This document shows positions 8,759 through 18,970 of a stretch of 64,000 nucleotides of DNA, piece after piece. Position 1 is the first letter of the stretch, and each line of letters starts with the position of its first letter. Both the position numbers and the translations under genes were made by a program. The stretch lies in contig NZ_CP088285.1 of assembly GCF_011516645.4 (NCBI RefSeq), positions 5,660,501-5,724,500 on the forward strand, written 5' to 3'. This DNA comes from Bradyrhizobium septentrionale. Its GTDB lineage: Bacteria; Pseudomonadota; Alphaproteobacteria; Rhizobiales; Xanthobacteraceae. A model generated the notes under the pieces. The model did no database searches. It had not been told where the DNA came from and was given only the letters and a program-made list of their open reading frames with translations.

Positions 8759-10687
8759 TTACGCGAGCTTGACGGTCTCGGTCTTGTAGTCCTTGCCGAG
8801 GGTTTCGAACACCTTGGCAACGATGCTCTTGGCGTCGAGACCTGCGCGGGCATACATCGCCGCCGGCGAGTCGTGGTCGAGGAACACGTCGGGCAAGATC
8901 ATCGAGCGGAACTTGAGCATGCCGCTGTCGAGCATGGCGTTGTCAGACAGGAACTGCATGACATGCGAGCCGAAGCCGCCGATCGAGCCTTCCTCGATGG
9001 TGATCAGGATATCATGCTCGCGGGCGAGCTTCATGATCATCTCTTCGTCGAGCGGCTTCATGAAGCGCGCGTCCGCGATCGTGGCGGAGAGGCCGTGGGC
9101 GGCGAGCTCGTCGGCGGCCTTCTCGCACTCGGCGAGGCGGGTGCCGAACGACAGCAGCGCGACCTTCTTGCCTTCGCGGACGATGCGGCCCTTGCCGACC
9201 GGCAGGGGAACGCCGACTTCCGGCATCTCGACGCCGCGGCCTTCGCCGCGCGGATAGCGCAGCGCGCTCGGACGATCGTTGATCGCAACCTGCGTCGCCA
9301 CCATGTGGACCATTTCCGCCTCGTCGGCGGCAGCCATGATCACCATGTTGGGCAGGCACCCGAGATAGGCGCTGTCGAACGAACCCGCATGGGTCGCGCC
9401 GTCGGCGCCGACCAGGCCGGCGCGGTCGATCGCGAAGCGCACCGGAAGGCTCTGGATCGCGACGTCGTGGACCACCTGGTCATAGCCGCGCTGCAGGAAG
9501 GTCGAATAGATCGCGCAGAACGGCTTGTAGCCTTCGGTGGCGAGGCCGGCGGCGAAGGTCACCGCGTGCTGCTCGGCGATGCCGACGTCGAAGGTGCGGT
9601 CCGGGAACGCCTTGTTGAAGATATCGACGCCGGTGCCCGACGGCATCGCCGCGGTGATGGCGACGATCTTGTCGTCCTTCTCGGCTTCCTTGACGAGGCT
9701 CTGGCCGAACACGTTCTGATAGGCCGGCGCATTCGGCTTGGCCTTGGCCTGGGTGCCGGTGGCGACGTCGAACTTGACGACGGCGTGGTACTTGTCGGCG
9801 GAGGCCTCGGCCGGGCCGTAGCCCTTGCCCTTCTGGGTCACGACGTGGACCAGGATCGGTCCGGTCTCCATGTCGCGGACGTTCTTCAGCACCGGCAGCA
9901 GATGGTCGAGATTGTGGCCGTCGATCGGGCCGACATAGTAGAAGCCGAGCTCCTCGAACAGCGTGCCGCCGTCCATCATGAAGCCGCGGGAATATTCCTC
10001 GACGCGGTTGGCGCGGTTGGCGAGGATCTTCGGCAGGCGCTTGTTGATCTGCTTGGCCGCCTCGCGCAGCGAGCGGTAGGTCTTGCCGGAATAGAGCCGC
10101 GACAGATAGGCGCTCATCGCGCCGACCGGCGGGGCGATCGACATGTCGTTGTCGTTGAGGATCACGATCAGGCGCGAATTCATCGCACCGGCGTTGTTCA
10201 TGGCTTCATAGGCCATGCCGGCCGACATCGCGCCGTCGCCGATCACGGCGATGACGTTGTTCTTGCCGCCGGAGAGATCGCGCGCCACGGCCATGCCGAG
10301 GCCGGCCGAAATCGAGGTCGAGGAGTGTGCGGCGCCGAACGGATCGTAGTCGCTCTCGGTGCGCTTGGTGAAGCCGGAGAGGCCGCCGCCGGTGCGCAGC
10401 GTGCGGATGCGGTCGCGGCGTCCGGTCAGGATCTTGTGCGGGTAGGCCTGGTGCCCGACGTCCCAGATCAGGCGGTCGCGCGGGGTGTCGAAGGTGTAGT
10501 GGATGGCGGTGGTCAGTTCGACCACGCCGAGGCCGGCGCCGAAATGGCCGCCGGTCACCGACACCGCGTCGATGGTTTCCTGGCGGAGCTCGTCGGCGAC
10601 TTGCCGCACCTGCTCGACCTTCAGCTTGCGCAGGTCATCGGGCGTGTGAATCGTGTCAAGAAGCGGCGTTTTACTAAATGTGGTCAC
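8759..10687 (-). CDS. dxs: 1-deoxy-D-xylulose-5-phosphate synthase
   Basis: Dxs joins pyruvate and glyceraldehyde-3-phosphate to make DXP, the entry to the MEP isoprenoid pathway and a precursor of thiamine and pyridoxal. The thiamine-diphosphate motif appears as [20 protein letters not shown] near 150-170. The N-terminal [14 protein letters not shown] segment, the transketolase-like [17 protein letters not shown] block near 370 and the C-terminal [13 protein letters not shown] region are all present. A GTG at 10687 gives 642 residues starting [11 protein letters not shown], the usual family start; the frame is open further upstream without family-like sequence. It may be co-transcribed with the downstream nucleoside/RNA-modification trio. 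Confidence 0.96.
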   Translation of the reverse strand: MTTFSKTPLLDTIHTPDDLRKLKVEQVRQVADELRQETIDAVSVTGGHFGAGLGVVELTTAIHYTFDTPRDRLIWDVGHQAYPHKILTGRRDRIRTLRTGGGLSGFTKRTESDYDPFGAAHSSTSISAGLGMAVARDLSGGKNNVIAVIGDGAMSAGMAYEAMNNAGAMNSRLIVILNDNDMSIAPPVGAMSAYLSRLYSGKTYRSLREAAKQINKRLPKILANRANRVEEYSRGFMMDGGTLFEELGFYYVGPIDGHNLDHLLPVLKNVRDMETGPILVHVVTQKGKGYGPAEASADKYHAVVKFDVATGTQAKAKPNAPAYQNVFGQSLVKEAEKDDKIVAITAAMPSGTGVDIFNKAFPDRTFDVGIAEQHAVTFAAGLATEGYKPFCAIYSTFLQRGYDQVVHDVAIQSLPVRFAIDRAGLVGADGATHAGSFDSAYLGCLPNMVIMAAADEAEMVHMVATQVAINDRPSALRYPRGEGRGVEMPEVGVPLPVGKGRIVREGKKVALLSFGTRLAECEKAADELAAHGLSATIADARFMKPLDEEMIMKLAREHDILITIEEGSIGGFGSHVMQFLSDNAMLDSGMLKFRSMILPDVFLDHDSPAAMYARAGLDAKSIVAKVFETLGKDYKTETVKLA

Positions 10688-11239
10688 AGCGAATTTCCAA
10701 TTTTTTGCCTGTCGGAACGAACGGCCCGACGCGAGATGGGTTGGCGCGCTCACCGCGCAGCGAATGCCAGACACTGGGTGCCGCCCCGGCAGGCCGTGCC
10801 TGGTTGTCAGCCTAGATTCACTCCGGATTGGACCACGTGATATGCATCACCTTGGTCGCCGTTCACCCGTCCCGGTTCAGTTTTGTCGAACCATTTGAGA
10901 TGCATGCCGCCCGAATAATTCGGGCCGCCCGTCACCCTCAAATGCCCATAGAACTGGAAGCATTACACCAAAGCCGCCGCCAAAGCCAACCCGCTAGGGT
11001 CGCTGGGTTCCTATGCCTTCTACCGAAAAAGCCAGACTTTTCAATGCCTGAAGCCGCGGGCGGGTTCCAATCCGCCCATTTTTGCGGCAGCCAGCCGGCG
11101 AGGATCGGACAGATTCGTGACAGCGCCGGACCGCCGCGGTCGTCCCGCGGCGGGGTCAGTTGCCGGAAATACGCAGCAACAATTGTCCGCTGTCGCGGAC
11201 ATCCTGTCGCAGGATCGCGATGCTGGCTGCCTTGCGGCG
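10688..11239. other. Intergenic region between xseB and dxs, no gene seen
   Basis: About 550 nt separate dxs from xseB, which is upstream on the same (minus) strand. The open frames here have no recognisable protein character. I see no tRNA, strong terminator hairpin or repeat. The dxs promoter probably lies in the part nearest 10700-10900. Confidence 0.5.
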
Positions 11240-11491
11240 CTACTGCACGTCGAGCGGCTCGGTGCCGGTCGGTTGGCCCGAGGCGTCGGTGGTGATCTTG
11301 TCGACGCGGGCTTCGGCCTGGCGCAGCAACTCCTCGCAGCGCCGCTTCAGCTGTTCGCCGCGCTCATAGATCGCGACCGATTCCTCCAGCGGGACCTTGC
11401 CGTCCTCGAGCCGCTTGACGATCGATTCGAGTTCCTCGATCGCGCGCTCAAAGGAGAGTTTCTTGACGTCCGCCTGGGTGTTTTCGGCCAT
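11240..11491 (-). CDS. xseB: Exodeoxyribonuclease VII small subunit
   Basis: XseB is the small, helical subunit of exonuclease VII, which degrades single-stranded DNA with XseA. The 83-residue protein shows the family core LSFERAIEELESIVKRLEDG at about 12-31 and PLEESVAIYERGEQLKRRCEELL at 34-56, a two-helix hairpin. Length and start are typical. The gene lies between the deacetylase-like gene and dxs on the minus strand, an arrangement I recall from Bradyrhizobium-type genomes. The xseA gene is not in this window. Confidence 0.95.
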   Translation of the reverse strand: MAENTQADVKKLSFERAIEELESIVKRLEDGKVPLEESVAIYERGEQLKRRCEELLRQAEARVDKITTDASGQPTGTEPLDVQ

Positions 11492-11620
11492 TCTTTGCGT
11501 TCCTGATTGCGCCGATCAGATCGCAACCTGATCTTGTTCGTCCGGGCATGACCTGTCGCAGGCCATGCTCGCCCCGGCGCAGAATCAAACGAATTTTTGC
11601 GGGCGTATTGTGGCGGGTAT

Positions 11621-12547
11621 TTAGGCGCCCATCAATGCGGTGACGTGAGATGCCACCGACTCTTTCAGGCCCTGCAGGTCGTAGCCGCCCTCCAGCACGG
11701 AGACCACGCGGCCGCCGGCGCTCTTGTCGGCCACATCCATCAGCTTGCGCGTGACCCAGCCGAAATCCTCGCCGGTCAGGTTGATCGAGGCCAGGGGATC
11801 GCGGTGATGTGCGTCGAAGCCCGCCGAGATGACGACGAGCTCGGGGGAAAACTTCTCGAGCTGCGGCAGGATCAGGTTCTCGAAAGCTGCGCGGAACCTG
11901 GCGCCGCCGTCGCCGGGCGCCAGCGGCGCGTTGACGACGGTGTCATGCTCGCCGCGCTCGCCGGCGGCACCGGTGCCGGGGAACAGCGGCATCTGGTGCG
12001 TCGAGCAATACATCACGGTCGGATCGGCCCAGAAGATGTCCTGGGTGCCGTTGCCGTGATGGACGTCGAAATCGATGATCGCGGCGCGCTTGATGCCGTA
12101 TTTGCGCTGCGCGTGGCGCGCGGCGATCGCGACATTGTCGAAGAAGCAGAAGCCCATCGGCGTCGATTTCTCGGCGTGATGGCCTGGCGGCCGCACCGCG
12201 ACGAAGGCGTTCTGGTGGGCGCCGGTCATCACCGCATCGGTGGCGGCCACCGCGCCGCCGACACCGCGCATCACGGCTTCCCAGGTGCCCGGCGACATCG
12301 AGGTGTCGCCGTCAATATAAATCATGCCCGAGGTCGGCGCGATGTGGCGCAGTTCGCCGACATAATGCTCGCCATGACAGAGCAGCACGGTGTCGAGGTC
12401 GCCTTCGGGCGCCAGATCGCGCACCAGCGCCTTGAACCGATCCTCGCCGAGCACCTCGGCCACCGCGCGCAGCCGGTCAGGGCGTTCGGGATGTCCTGGA
12501 GGGGTCAAATGGTTGAGGCAGGCGGTGTGCGTCAGAAGCAGTGTCAT
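11621..12547 (-). CDS. Histone deacetylase family protein (acetylpolyamine amidohydrolase-like)
   Basis: The 308-residue protein belongs to the arginase/deacetylase superfamily of zinc amidohydrolases. Key segments are HPERPDRL near 19, [20 protein letters not shown] near 134-153 (active-site histidines), [17 protein letters not shown] near 170 (zinc-binding Asp and His), and the later [14 protein letters not shown] (second zinc Asp). Bacterial members deacetylate acetylpolyamines or other small acetyl-amides; calling it a histone deacetylase would be by homology only. The protein is cytosolic. The start at 12547 gives the normal N terminus [13 protein letters not shown]. It lies upstream of xseB, 130 nt away. 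Confidence 0.9.
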   Translation of the reverse strand: MTLLLTHTACLNHLTPPGHPERPDRLRAVAEVLGEDRFKALVRDLAPEGDLDTVLLCHGEHYVGELRHIAPTSGMIYIDGDTSMSPGTWEAVMRGVGGAVAATDAVMTGAHQNAFVAVRPPGHHAEKSTPMGFCFFDNVAIAARHAQRKYGIKRAAIIDFDVHHGNGTQDIFWADPTVMYCSTHQMPLFPGTGAAGERGEHDTVVNAPLAPGDGGARFRAAFENLILPQLEKFSPELVVISAGFDAHHRDPLASINLTGEDFGWVTRKLMDVADKSAGGRVVSVLEGGYDLQGLKESVASHVTALMGA

Positions 12548-12583
12548 GCAAATTCCCGGCGCAATGGAGGCGCGTGCGAGGAC

Positions 12584-12629
12584 GCATGATCCGGAAAAGC
12601 GTGCAGCGGTTTTCCGGACAAGATCATGC
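12584..12629. repeat. Palindromic intergenic repeat, family B copy 1
   Basis: The 46-nt element starts GCATGATCCGGAAAAGCG and ends with its near reverse complement CGGTTTTCCGGACAAGATCATGC, so it would fold into one long hairpin. A second copy is at 52966-53010. Such elements are scattered between genes in Bradyrhizobium-type genomes. Confidence 0.85.
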
Positions 12630-12747
12630 GCGAACGATCCCTAATTTAGGCGGTTACCGGCTCGCCGGAAAGGGCCGCGTTTGATCTTGCGGTTCCGACG
12701 CTCGTCCATGCCAAGGCTTCTCGGTCCTCTAGGCCAATTTCCGAGCT

Positions 12748-12871
12748 CGTCATGCCCGGCCTTGTGCCGGGCATCCACGTCTTTGCTACTCCGCAAGTAA
12801 GACGTGGATGGCCGGGACATAGGCGAGCGAAAGCGACGCCGTCCTTCGGACGGCTATGCCCGGCCATGACG
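12748..12871. repeat. Large palindromic intergenic repeat, family C
   Basis: The roughly 124-nt element is bounded by CGTCATGCCCGGCC and the matching GGCCATGACG. It contains an inner inverted pair (GGCATCCACGTCTT / AAGACGTGGATGGCC) and a GTCCTTCGGAC mini-hairpin. It lies between the deacetylase-like gene and the 5'-nucleotidase gene, and together with repeat B fills most of this 340-nt gap. Only one copy is seen here. Confidence 0.75.
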
Positions 12872-12888
12872 AAGGTGAGTTTACGGGC

Positions 12889-14574
12889 TCAATTGATCCG
12901 CTCGATCCGCTTTCCGGCGGTCGGGCCGACCGGGCTGTTGGCCTTGAAATAGGCATAGAGCGCATCGACGTCGTAGATGCCGAACTGCTGCGCCGTTCCC
13001 TCCTTGAACACCGTGAAGCCGTCGCCGCCTTCGGCGAGATAATTGTTCACGGTGACGCGATAGCTCGCGGCGGGGTCGATCGGCCTGCCGTCGAGCGACA
13101 TCCGTGAGGCTACGATGCGCGCGCCGTCGGGCTTGCTCGCATCCCATGCATAGGCAAAGCCCTTCGAGACCTGCAGGGCGCGCGGCCGTTTCGGGTCGGC
13201 CCATTGCTGCTCCAGCACGTCCTTGAGCTGCTCGCCGGTCAGCGTCATCGTCACGAGCTGGTTGCGGAACGGTTGGCTGGCGAAGACGTCGGCATAGGTG
13301 ACCGCGCCGTCCTCGCGCCTGGTGATATCGGTGCGGACGCCACCGGGATTGGTGAAGGCGATCACCGCGCCGCCATTCGGCTCCGAGCTGGTCGCGCGCA
13401 GCTGCGCGTCGGCGACGATATCGCCGAGCGGACTCTCGCCGGAATCATTGGGCACGCGCGACAGCGTTTCGGTGACCGAGCCGGCCGGGCGGTTGGCGAT
13501 CGGCGCGGCCAGCCGGTCGTAGGATTCGAGCAGCGCGCTCTGCTCGGGATCCTTGGCCGTGCCGGCGATCTTCACGATGGTGTTGTCGGCCCTGGCGCTG
13601 ATCACGTCATGGCTCTTCGGATCGAGCTGCAGATCGATCGCGGTGACCAGCGTGCCGTATTTGTCGCCGGAGGTGACGAGACGTCCGTCGATCTCGCAGA
13701 CATAGGCCTGGTGGGTGTGGCCGGAGATCACGACGTCGACCGCCTTGTCGAACTTCTTCACAATGTCGACGATCGGCCCGGAGATGCCGGGGCATTCATT
13801 ATAGTCGCCGGTCGGAAAGCCGCCTTCATGGATCAAGACCACGATCGCCTCGACGCCCTTCGCCTTCAGCTCGGGGATCAGCGCATTGACGGTCTCGGCC
13901 TCGTCGCGGAAATCGAGGCTCGCGACGCCAGCCGGTGACACCAGATTCGGAGTGTTCTTCAGCGTCAGCCCGACGAAGGCCACTGGGATTCCGTCGAATT
14001 CCTTGATCTCGTAGGGCGGAAACACCGGCTTGCCGGTGGCCTTGTCGATCGTGGAGGCGGCGAGATAGCGGAATTTGGCCCCCAGGAACGGGTGCGGCCC
14101 CTGGCACTTGTCGACCGGGTGGCAACCGCCATTCTGCATCCGCAGCAGTTCGTCCTTGCCTTCGTCGAATTCGTGATTGCCGACCGAGGAGATCGCAAGC
14201 CCCATCATCGACAGCGACTCGATGGTCGGCTCGTCATGAAACATCGCCGACAGGAACGGGCTCGCGCCGATCAGGTCGCCGGCCGCAACGAAGATGTTGT
14301 TCTTGTGTCCTTCGCGCAGCTGCTTGACGACGGTCGCCATCCGCTCGGCACCGCCGGCGGGCACCATGATCTTCTTGCTGGCATCGGCGGGATCGGTGAT
14401 GCGGATGCCGCCCGGCGGCGGCCGCAGATAGCCGTGGAAGTCGTTGATCGCGAGGATGCGCAAGCTCACCGGCGCCGCGGTCTGTGCCCGAGTGGGGCTT
14501 GCCGCGACCAGTCCGAGTGCGCAGAGCGCGGCGAGAGGCGCAAGAGGCTTAAGGCGGGGGCGGGGTTGTCTCAT
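12889..14574 (-). CDS. Periplasmic bifunctional metallophosphatase / 5'-nucleotidase (UshA-like)
   Basis: The 561-residue protein begins with a basic stretch and a hydrophobic segment ending TRA-Q near 31, a Sec signal peptide. The calcineurin-like phosphoesterase domain follows: ILAINDFHG near 43-51, a GDLIGASPF segment near 97, GNHEFDEG near 133, and later ISGHTHQAY, together supplying the two-metal site. The C-terminal half is the 5'-nucleotidase substrate domain (NPGGVRTDI and NNYLAEGGDGFTVF). These enzymes release nucleosides or sugars plus phosphate from nucleotides in the periplasm. The ATG at 14574 is preferred because it places the signal peptide directly at the N terminus. Confidence 0.93.
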   Translation of the reverse strand: MRQPRPRLKPLAPLAALCALGLVAASPTRAQTAAPVSLRILAINDFHGYLRPPPGGIRITDPADASKKIMVPAGGAERMATVVKQLREGHKNNIFVAAGDLIGASPFLSAMFHDEPTIESLSMMGLAISSVGNHEFDEGKDELLRMQNGGCHPVDKCQGPHPFLGAKFRYLAASTIDKATGKPVFPPYEIKEFDGIPVAFVGLTLKNTPNLVSPAGVASLDFRDEAETVNALIPELKAKGVEAIVVLIHEGGFPTGDYNECPGISGPIVDIVKKFDKAVDVVISGHTHQAYVCEIDGRLVTSGDKYGTLVTAIDLQLDPKSHDVISARADNTIVKIAGTAKDPEQSALLESYDRLAAPIANRPAGSVTETLSRVPNDSGESPLGDIVADAQLRATSSEPNGGAVIAFTNPGGVRTDITRREDGAVTYADVFASQPFRNQLVTMTLTGEQLKDVLEQQWADPKRPRALQVSKGFAYAWDASKPDGARIVASRMSLDGRPIDPAASYRVTVNNYLAEGGDGFTVFKEGTAQQFGIYDVDALYAYFKANSPVGPTAGKRIERIN

Positions 14575-14665
14575 GACCTGTCCACGGAGCGCATAATCAT
14601 GGCGTGCACGATCATGGAACACACGATCATGGCCCGGCGCCACTACAATTTTGCGACGCTTCGTT

Positions 14666-15430
14666 TCAATCCTTCGTGCGCGCCATGAAGGCCCTGAAGG
14701 CGTTGACCGCTTCGCTGGAGCGCATCCGTTCGCTGAACAGATGGTTCTCCTGCTCGATGCGGCGGGTGACGTCCTCCGGCGGCAGCCGGATCAGACGCCG
14801 CGAGATCGCCACCGCCTCGGCCGGCAGCGCGCAGATCTCGCGCGCCACCTTGTGCGCCTCGACCTCGGCATGGCCCGGCGCCACCACGGTGTTGACGAAG
14901 CCGGCGACGCGGGCGTCGTCGGCCGACATGGTGCGGCCCATCACCAGCATCGCGAAGGCGCGCTGGTGGCCCATCGTGCGCGGCATCAGCAGGCTGGAGG
15001 CGCCTTCCGGCACCAGGCCGAAATTGGAGAACGGCGTCGAGAACGACGCGGCCTTGCTGGCCAGCACATAGTCGCAGTGGAACAGCATGGTGGTGCCGAT
15101 GCCCATCGCGACGCCGTCGACCGCGGCGATGATCGGCTTCACATTGTGGGCCAGCGAATACAGGAACTTGACCAGGTCGGAGGCGGGCGGCGTCTCGCCC
15201 GTCGAGGTGCCCTGCGCGAGCAGGTCCTCGATGTCGTTGCCCGCGGTGAACACGCCGGAGCCGCCGGTGATGATCAGGCAGCGGATCTTCGGATTGTTCT
15301 GCGCCTTGTCGATCGCATCGCTGATCGCGCGAAACATCTCCTGGGTGATCGCGTTTTTCTTCTCGGGCCTGCGCAGCCGGATCACGCGTGTGGCGGCTTC
15401 GTCGGTCACTATGACATGCGCGGTCATCAA
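14666..15430 (-). CDS. Enoyl-CoA hydratase/isomerase family protein
   Basis: The 254-residue protein has the crotonase fold. It shows RPEKKNAITQEMFRAI near 19-34, the oxyanion-hole segment GVFTAGNDIEDLL near 60-72, and the VDGVAMGIGTTMLFHCDYVLAS block near 104-125. The usual glutamates are not obvious; the SLLMPRTMGHQRA region resembles enzymes annotated as isomerase-type members. The substrate cannot be named. It is alone, on the same strand as the nucleotidase but separated by 91 nt. An ATG one codon further in is equally possible. It resembles the protein encoded at 62044-62811, which also has GIGTTMLLHCDLVYL, suggesting paralogues. Confidence 0.9.
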   Translation of the reverse strand: MMTAHVIVTDEAATRVIRLRRPEKKNAITQEMFRAISDAIDKAQNNPKIRCLIITGGSGVFTAGNDIEDLLAQGTSTGETPPASDLVKFLYSLAHNVKPIIAAVDGVAMGIGTTMLFHCDYVLASKAASFSTPFSNFGLVPEGASSLLMPRTMGHQRAFAMLVMGRTMSADDARVAGFVNTVVAPGHAEVEAHKVAREICALPAEAVAISRRLIRLPPEDVTRRIEQENHLFSERMRSSEAVNAFRAFMARTKD

Positions 15431-15726
15431 GCGGTCCCAGGGTCGGCCGGCATCGTCGCCGGCGAGGTCGTGCCGCTATCCTACATGATCCCGTGCAAGC
15501 CCCAAGTGTTCGCGGAGGCTTTTCCTCTTCTGCGAGCATGAGGACGGCGCAACGCAGTTAACCGGAATTCACCTTTCCTGAGCAGGGGACCTTGGTCGTA
15601 GGCAAGGGCCGCGCGATGATGACACGCAGTGATCGCGACCGGTTCGGGGATGCGGTCGATCGTCACGGCGCATTGCGCTTTCGTTCGGCGCTCGATGCGA
15701 TGGAGATACGCGCGCTCGAGATCGCT

Positions 15727-16454
15727 CTAGCCGCGGCCGACGAACGAGCGGGTGCCGCGGCCGATCGCGGCGCCATGCTGCAGCAGCGCGCCGAGATGAT
15801 CGCCGGGGACCGACATCGCATACAGGCCGTTCTCCGCGGCGAAGCGCTGCATCGGCGCATGCGGGCCGTCGTCCTGCCCGTTCCACAGCAGCACCGGCAC
15901 GCGCGAGGACAGCACCGCGTCCTTTGCGCCGTCGACCTGGCCTAGCGCGTCGAAGCAGGCGCGCACGCCGCCTTCGAGATCGGGCGTCACCCATTCGGCA
16001 AGCTGCGGCGCGGTGCGGCGGGCAAAGGTGATGAAGGCGCCATAGGTCAGCGGGCCGGCATTGCCGCGCGGCAATCCGGTGAGAAAATCCCAGCCGCCGA
16101 TCGAAAGCGACGCCAGCCGCGTCGGGAAGAATCTGGCGACGCCGACCGCGACCCAGCCGCCCATCGAATGTCCCACCACATGGGCGCGCTCGCCGCCGAG
16201 TCGTCGATCACGGCAACGATGTCGCCGGCGCGCTGCGCCTGATTATAGAGCGCCGGATCGGCCGGCTTGTCGCTCAAGCCATGCCCGAGCGAGTCGACGC
16301 AGACCACGCGAAAGCGATCGGCGAGCGCGTCGACCACGCCGCATTGCTTCCAGCTCGCAGCGTCGAGCAGCAGGCCGTGCTGCAGCACGATCAGCGGCCC
16401 CGTTCCTTCGACAGTGTAATGGATGCGCTGGCCCCGGTGATTGGCGAATGGCAT
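15727..16454 (-). pseudogene. Alpha/beta hydrolase, interrupted by a frameshift
   Basis: Two frames together encode one alpha/beta-fold hydrolase of about 240 residues. The N-terminal part (start 16454) reads MPFANHRGQRIHYTVEGTGPL and continues with LIVLQHGLLLDAASW (oxyanion region). The downstream frame carries HVVGHSMGGW with the nucleophile serine, and GDHLGALL with the likely catalytic histidine. The frames switch near 16195-16205: after VAVIDD the sequence reads SAASAP, while the other frame reads LGGERAHVVGHSMGGW. One lost base after the GAC GAC codons explains it. The rest is family-like. It is either a recent pseudogene or a sequencing error. The esterase substrate is unknown. Confidence 0.8.
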
Positions 16455-16567
16455 TGATAGACTTCCCCACGTTTCACCGACAGGTGAGCGCGGAGATGCC
16501 GGTATTCAAGACCCTCGTTCCAGATCGGAACCGGTTCGCACGATCTGACGGCGGGCGGAACCTTGCC

Positions 16568-17131
16568 TCAGCCGCCCCACACGGTGGCTTCGCTCCAGCC
16601 GAGCTCCTTGAACTCGGCTTCCCGGAGCGGGGCTTCGCCGGCGGCGAAGAATTCGTCGAGCTGCGGCGGCTTGACGGTGGTTTCGGAAAGCATCGCATGG
16701 GCCTGGCCGCGATGGTGGATCTGGTGCTGGAACAGATGCATCAACAATCGGTCGCGCCGCTCGGTCTGCACGGTGGTGTCGCGATTGACCTTGACCACAT
16801 CGTCAAGCCGCTCAGGCGTCAATGCGTCGCAGTGAACGATCAGGCGCTGGTCGATCGCGCGCTGCGCAGCTTTCAGCGCGGCGATCGCCGGGTAGGGCAC
16901 CTCGTTCGCCCACGCGTTCGGCCCGAGCCAGCCGCCTTCGAGCGCGTCGATGTAGAAGAGATCGATGACATGGATGTGGTTCAGCGTCGCCTGCAGGCTC
17001 GGAAAGAACCCGGTCCGCGCGGCGGCGAATTCCGCCTGGCTGAGACCGGCGCAGGCCGTGAGCAGGCGATGATTGGCCCAGGCGTTGTTGTAGGCAAAAG
17101 CGCGAAGAGTCTGAACGAGGCTCGCCGGCAT
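16568..17131 (-). CDS. DinB family protein
   Basis: The 187-residue protein has the DinB/YfiT-like four-helix bundle pattern. The three metal-ligand histidines are probably H47 in TLNHIHVIDLFY and the pair in LFQHQIHHRGQAHAML (about residues 131-146). It starts ASLVQTLRAFAYNNAWANHRLL, typical of the family. DinB-fold proteins are often metal-dependent thiol transferases or of unknown function. The ATG at 17131 is favoured over a GTG at 17143 because GTGAGGA lies 5-7 nt before it. It follows the LysR gene by 25 nt on the same strand. Confidence 0.88.
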   Translation of the reverse strand: MPASLVQTLRAFAYNNAWANHRLLTACAGLSQAEFAAARTGFFPSLQATLNHIHVIDLFYIDALEGGWLGPNAWANEVPYPAIAALKAAQRAIDQRLIVHCDALTPERLDDVVKVNRDTTVQTERRDRLLMHLFQHQIHHRGQAHAMLSETTVKPPQLDEFFAAGEAPLREAEFKELGWSEATVWGG

Positions 17132-17156
17132 ATCGGTCCTCACTGGATTGAAGGGA

Positions 17157-18040
17157 TCAGGCGGGTGCTGCGGCCAGCCGGCCGACCCGCGACAGCAGCA
17201 GCATCAGGATCGGGGATTTGTTGGCTTTGTGATAGGCGATTACGAGGTCCAGCGTCGGCGCCTCTCCCTGCACCGGGCGGGTGGTGATGGTGTCGGGCAG
17301 ATAGCGCGCCGTGTAGGCCGGCAGCAGCATCACTGCATGCGTCGAGGTGATCATCGATATCGCGTGCACGACATTATGCACCTCGTGGTCCGGCTTGAGA
17401 TCGATGCCGGCGCGATGAAAATACTCCAGCACGACACGGCGCACCGCCGGCGCCGATTTGGACGGCAGATAGAAGGTCTCGTCGACGATGTCTTCGGGCG
17501 CGACGGCGGCCTGCGCGGCCAGCCGATGGTTGCTCGGAAACACGAACACCAGCGGGTCGGTGCGGACGCGCTTGCAGGCGAGATCCTCCATGTTGTCGTC
17601 GGCGCGCATGAAGGCCGCATCGAGCTTGCGCCGCATCAGTGCCTTGGCGAGCACCGGCGAGTAGTCGCTCGACAGGCGGATGTCGATGCCGGGAAACTCG
17701 TCGCGCAACACGCGGGTCACCTCGGGCAGCAGATCGATCTCGGCGCCCGACAGGAAACCGAGCGAGAAGCTCTGCTTCGGCGGCTGCGCAGCGCCGCCTG
17801 CTTGGCAGCCTCCGCCTGCAGCAGCGCCATTCTTGCGTGATCCAGAAAGGCCTTGCCGGCGGCGGTCAGCTCGATGCCCTGCACGCCGCGGTTCAGCAGT
17901 TGCACGCCGACCTCCTGTTCGAGATCGCGGATCTGCCGGCTCAGCGAAGGTTGCGAGGTGTGGAGTTTTTGCTCGGCGGCAACCGTCAGGCTGCCTGCAT
18001 CGGCCACGGCAACGAAGTAGCGCAGATGCCGGAGCTCCAT
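17157..18040 (-). pseudogene. LysR-family transcriptional regulator, interrupted by a frameshift
   Basis: The two frames make a full LysR regulator of about 295 residues. The first frame starts MELRHLRYFVAVADAG at 18040 and holds the winged helix-turn-helix (SLTVAAEQKLHTSQPSLSRQ). The second holds the substrate-binding domain (VTRVLRDEFPGIDIRL onward) and ends at 17157. Near 17775-17785 the first frame drifts into arginine/serine-rich nonsense after AALRS, whereas the other frame reads PKQSFSLGFLSGAEIDLLPE, the normal family linker. One missing base restores it. If truly broken, the product would be a DNA-binding domain without effector domain. It is divergent from the lipoprotein gene at 18222. 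Confidence 0.82.
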
Positions 18041-18221
18041 CACCGCCTCCCGATCACGGCCTGTCATATCCGGCAGGCATGGGGCCAGCCTACAAAGTCT
18101 TTTTCGCGGCGGCCAGCGCTCTCTATAGCAGTACGCATTCTACGCGGGGTCTGCCTGGCAGGCAGAGGATGTTCCTTCTGTCCAGCACGAAGGCCTGCGC
18201 GTCGCCCGCCGGAGCCTGCGC

Positions 18222-18890
18222 ATGTGGAGAAGCATCAGAGCGTCGCTGTTGTTGCTGGCGGCGCTGACGGGATGCGGCGGCGCCGCGGCCCAGTCATCAG
18301 GCAATCAACCGAAGGCAAGCGCCATGGAACAGGACGTCGCGACCATCAGGCAGGCCCTCGCCGGAAACTGGGAGAGCATCGCGCCCGAGATCCGGCCGAG
18401 CAAGAATCCCGACGGCTCGATCAAGCCGTTCTATCTGAAGCGCGCCTTCATTTATCAGTCCTCCGACCGGTTCGAGCTCGTGGTCGTCAATTCGGCCGAT
18501 CCGTATGGCAAGGTGCCGCTGGCGCGGATCAGGATCGTCGGGCACATGCAATGGCAGGGCGCGCATCCGATCGCGCCGGGCGCGCAGAAGGTCGATTTCG
18601 TCGCCGACGAGGCCTATGAGGTGACGCCGCTGGCGCAGGGCTTCGCCGATGTGCTCAACAAGGTCGCTTCTGCCGGCTACGCGCCGTGGGCGGTCGATGC
18701 ACCGCAGAGCATCTTCGGCAAGTCGTTCCTCCCCTTCGGCCTCAAGGAAGGGACCAATTTCATGGAGTACGACCTGGTCTATCTCAGGGGTGACCTGTTG
18801 TTCTGGGGCGCGCGCAATGTCGACGGCCGCGGCTTCGACACCGAGCAGAACTGGCCGACCAATCTGCAGATCCCGCTGCTGCGGAAGTAA
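18222..18890 (+). CDS. Putative lipoprotein of unknown function
   Basis: The 222-residue product has a short basic N terminus, a hydrophobic run and a lipobox LTGC, with Cys18 as the expected lipidation site, so it is probably a lipoprotein. The mature part is soluble, with a central HMQWQGAHPIAPGAQKVDF segment and a C-terminal NFMEYDLVYLRGDLLFWGARN stretch that resembles a small beta-rich domain of unknown function. I do not recognise a named family. It is divergent from the LysR-type gene, which might control it. The ATG at 18222 directly precedes the signal sequence. Confidence 0.75.
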   Translation: MWRSIRASLLLLAALTGCGGAAAQSSGNQPKASAMEQDVATIRQALAGNWESIAPEIRPSKNPDGSIKPFYLKRAFIYQSSDRFELVVVNSADPYGKVPLARIRIVGHMQWQGAHPIAPGAQKVDFVADEAYEVTPLAQGFADVLNKVASAGYAPWAVDAPQSIFGKSFLPFGLKEGTNFMEYDLVYLRGDLLFWGARNVDGRGFDTEQNWPTNLQIPLLRK

Positions 18891-18970
18891 TCGTGGTGCT
18901 TGCGCAATGACGTGATCCTCGCATAGCTAGTCCAGTCCATCGCGGGCACCTGATCTAACGGCGGCGGCAG

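Noticed and set aside
8714..10840. Long open frame on the plus strand opposite dxs
   Set aside because: It has a strongly biased composition (His, Arg, Asp and Gly rich) typical of the antisense of a GC-rich gene, whereas the minus strand gives a complete Dxs.
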